Assembly (NCBI RefSeq): GCF_004300825.1
Contig: NZ_CP036250.1
Span: 1,798,001-1,862,000, forward strand
Origin: Egicoccus halophilus
Lineage (GTDB): Bacteria > Actinomycetota > Nitriliruptoria > Nitriliruptorales > Nitriliruptoraceae
Direction of reading: 5' to 3'
DNA length: 64,000 nt
Every line of letters begins with the position of its first letter. Positions within the stretch are counted from its first letter, which is position 1. A program made the position numbers and the translations under genes. Positions 63,702-64,000 of the stretch are shown here, one piece after another. The notes beneath the pieces were generated by a model that was not told the DNA's origin, did no database searches, and worked only from the letters and a program-made list of their open reading frames with translations.

Positions 63702-64000
63702 TCAGGGCGACGGTGGGTCGCCGTAGCCGCGCAGGACCTCGTCGAGCGCGAGCTGCACCGGCGGGTCGGGCGGCGCGGCGGCGGGCGCCTGCGGTTCCTC
63801 ACCGGTGAGCGCTGACCACCACCACCGCAGTCCTCGGGGCGGATTGCGCAGCCCGAGGTCCTCGAACCGACCGTCGATCCGGTCGAGGAACGCCAGCTCG
63901 GCGACGACGATGTTCACGACGTCGCGCACGAGCGGGTCGCGGGGATAGTCGGCGCGCAGCATGGGGACGACGTCGGTGCGGGTCTCGACCGACGCGTAGC
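63702..64000 (-). CDS. Unknown protein, partial at window edge
   Basis: The frame runs off the right edge; visible C-terminal part of about 98 residues (YASVETRTDVVPMLRADYPRDPLVRDVVNIVVAELAFLDRIDG...). ATG at 63962 may be internal because coding sequence continues upstream. Ends in a Pro-rich tail. I do not recognise a family. Confidence 0.6.
   Translation of the reverse strand, partial: YASVETRTDVVPMLRADYPRDPLVRDVVNIVVAELAFLDRIDGRFEDLGLRNPPRGLRWWWSALTGEEPQAPAAAPPDPPVQLALDEVLRGYGDPPSP

Overview
The window is about 64 kb of very GC-rich DNA with dense coding, frequent GTG and TTG starts, and many 1-4 bp stop/start overlaps. Together with ANTAR regulators, an OleBC fusion and a MnhB-type Mrp system, this suggests an actinobacterium. 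Two complete Mrp Na+/H+ antiporter operons side by side would suit a salt- or alkali-tolerant member such as a Nitriliruptoria-like lineage. That placement is inference; there is no rRNA or marker gene set here.

Positions 1-12,045 are a surface-polysaccharide and secreted-protein locus: a partial MOP-family flippase, a HAD-like protein, three GT2 glycosyltransferase domains (one fused to a GalE-like epimerase), an MsbA/PglK-like ABC exporter, and two paralogous secreted beta-helix proteins. Each beta-helix gene is divergent from a paralogous GT2 gene, so the locus carries a duplicated module. Positions 12,137-15,947 hold the two subunits of a biotin-dependent acyl-CoA carboxylase.

Positions 16,161-30,076 hold two minus-strand Mrp operons. 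The distal one (24,000 to 16,161) has the archaeal Mbh-like order E-F-G-(DUF4040+MrpA C-terminus)-B-C-D, preceded by two further antiporter-like subunits and a small membrane protein. The proximal one (30,076 to 24,265) is MrpAB fusion-C-D-E-F-G. Positions 30,333-40,617 are mixed housekeeping: hemerythrin-like protein, MFS permease, DUF421 protein, Csp-like copper protein, acetyl-CoA synthetase, SDR, the TldD/PmbA protease pair, RsgA and a small protein.

Positions 40,680-44,989 form a small accessory island. It starts inside a tRNA-Cys gene and ends at a degenerate 43-nt copy of that tRNA's 3' half. It carries a Phd/RelE-type toxin-antitoxin pair, a VapC with a truncated VapB, a DUF6326-like gene without a clear start, a histidine-kinase remnant, and an intact TetR/MDR-oxidoreductase pair with a readable promoter and twin operators. 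No integrase is present.

Positions 45,021-49,724 are an oleA-oleBC-oleD operon for long-chain olefin synthesis. It is followed by two convergent GAF-ANTAR regulators, a DUF6457 protein, a thioesterase-like protein, a tRNA-Val whose anticodon loop appears to have C33, an HTTM membrane protein with a partner, a large secreted LVIVD-repeat protein, a small lipoprotein, a GH13 glucosidase, a thioredoxin-reductase-like flavoprotein, a DMSO-reductase-family molybdoenzyme, an MpaB/DUF2236 protein and a partial gene at the right edge.
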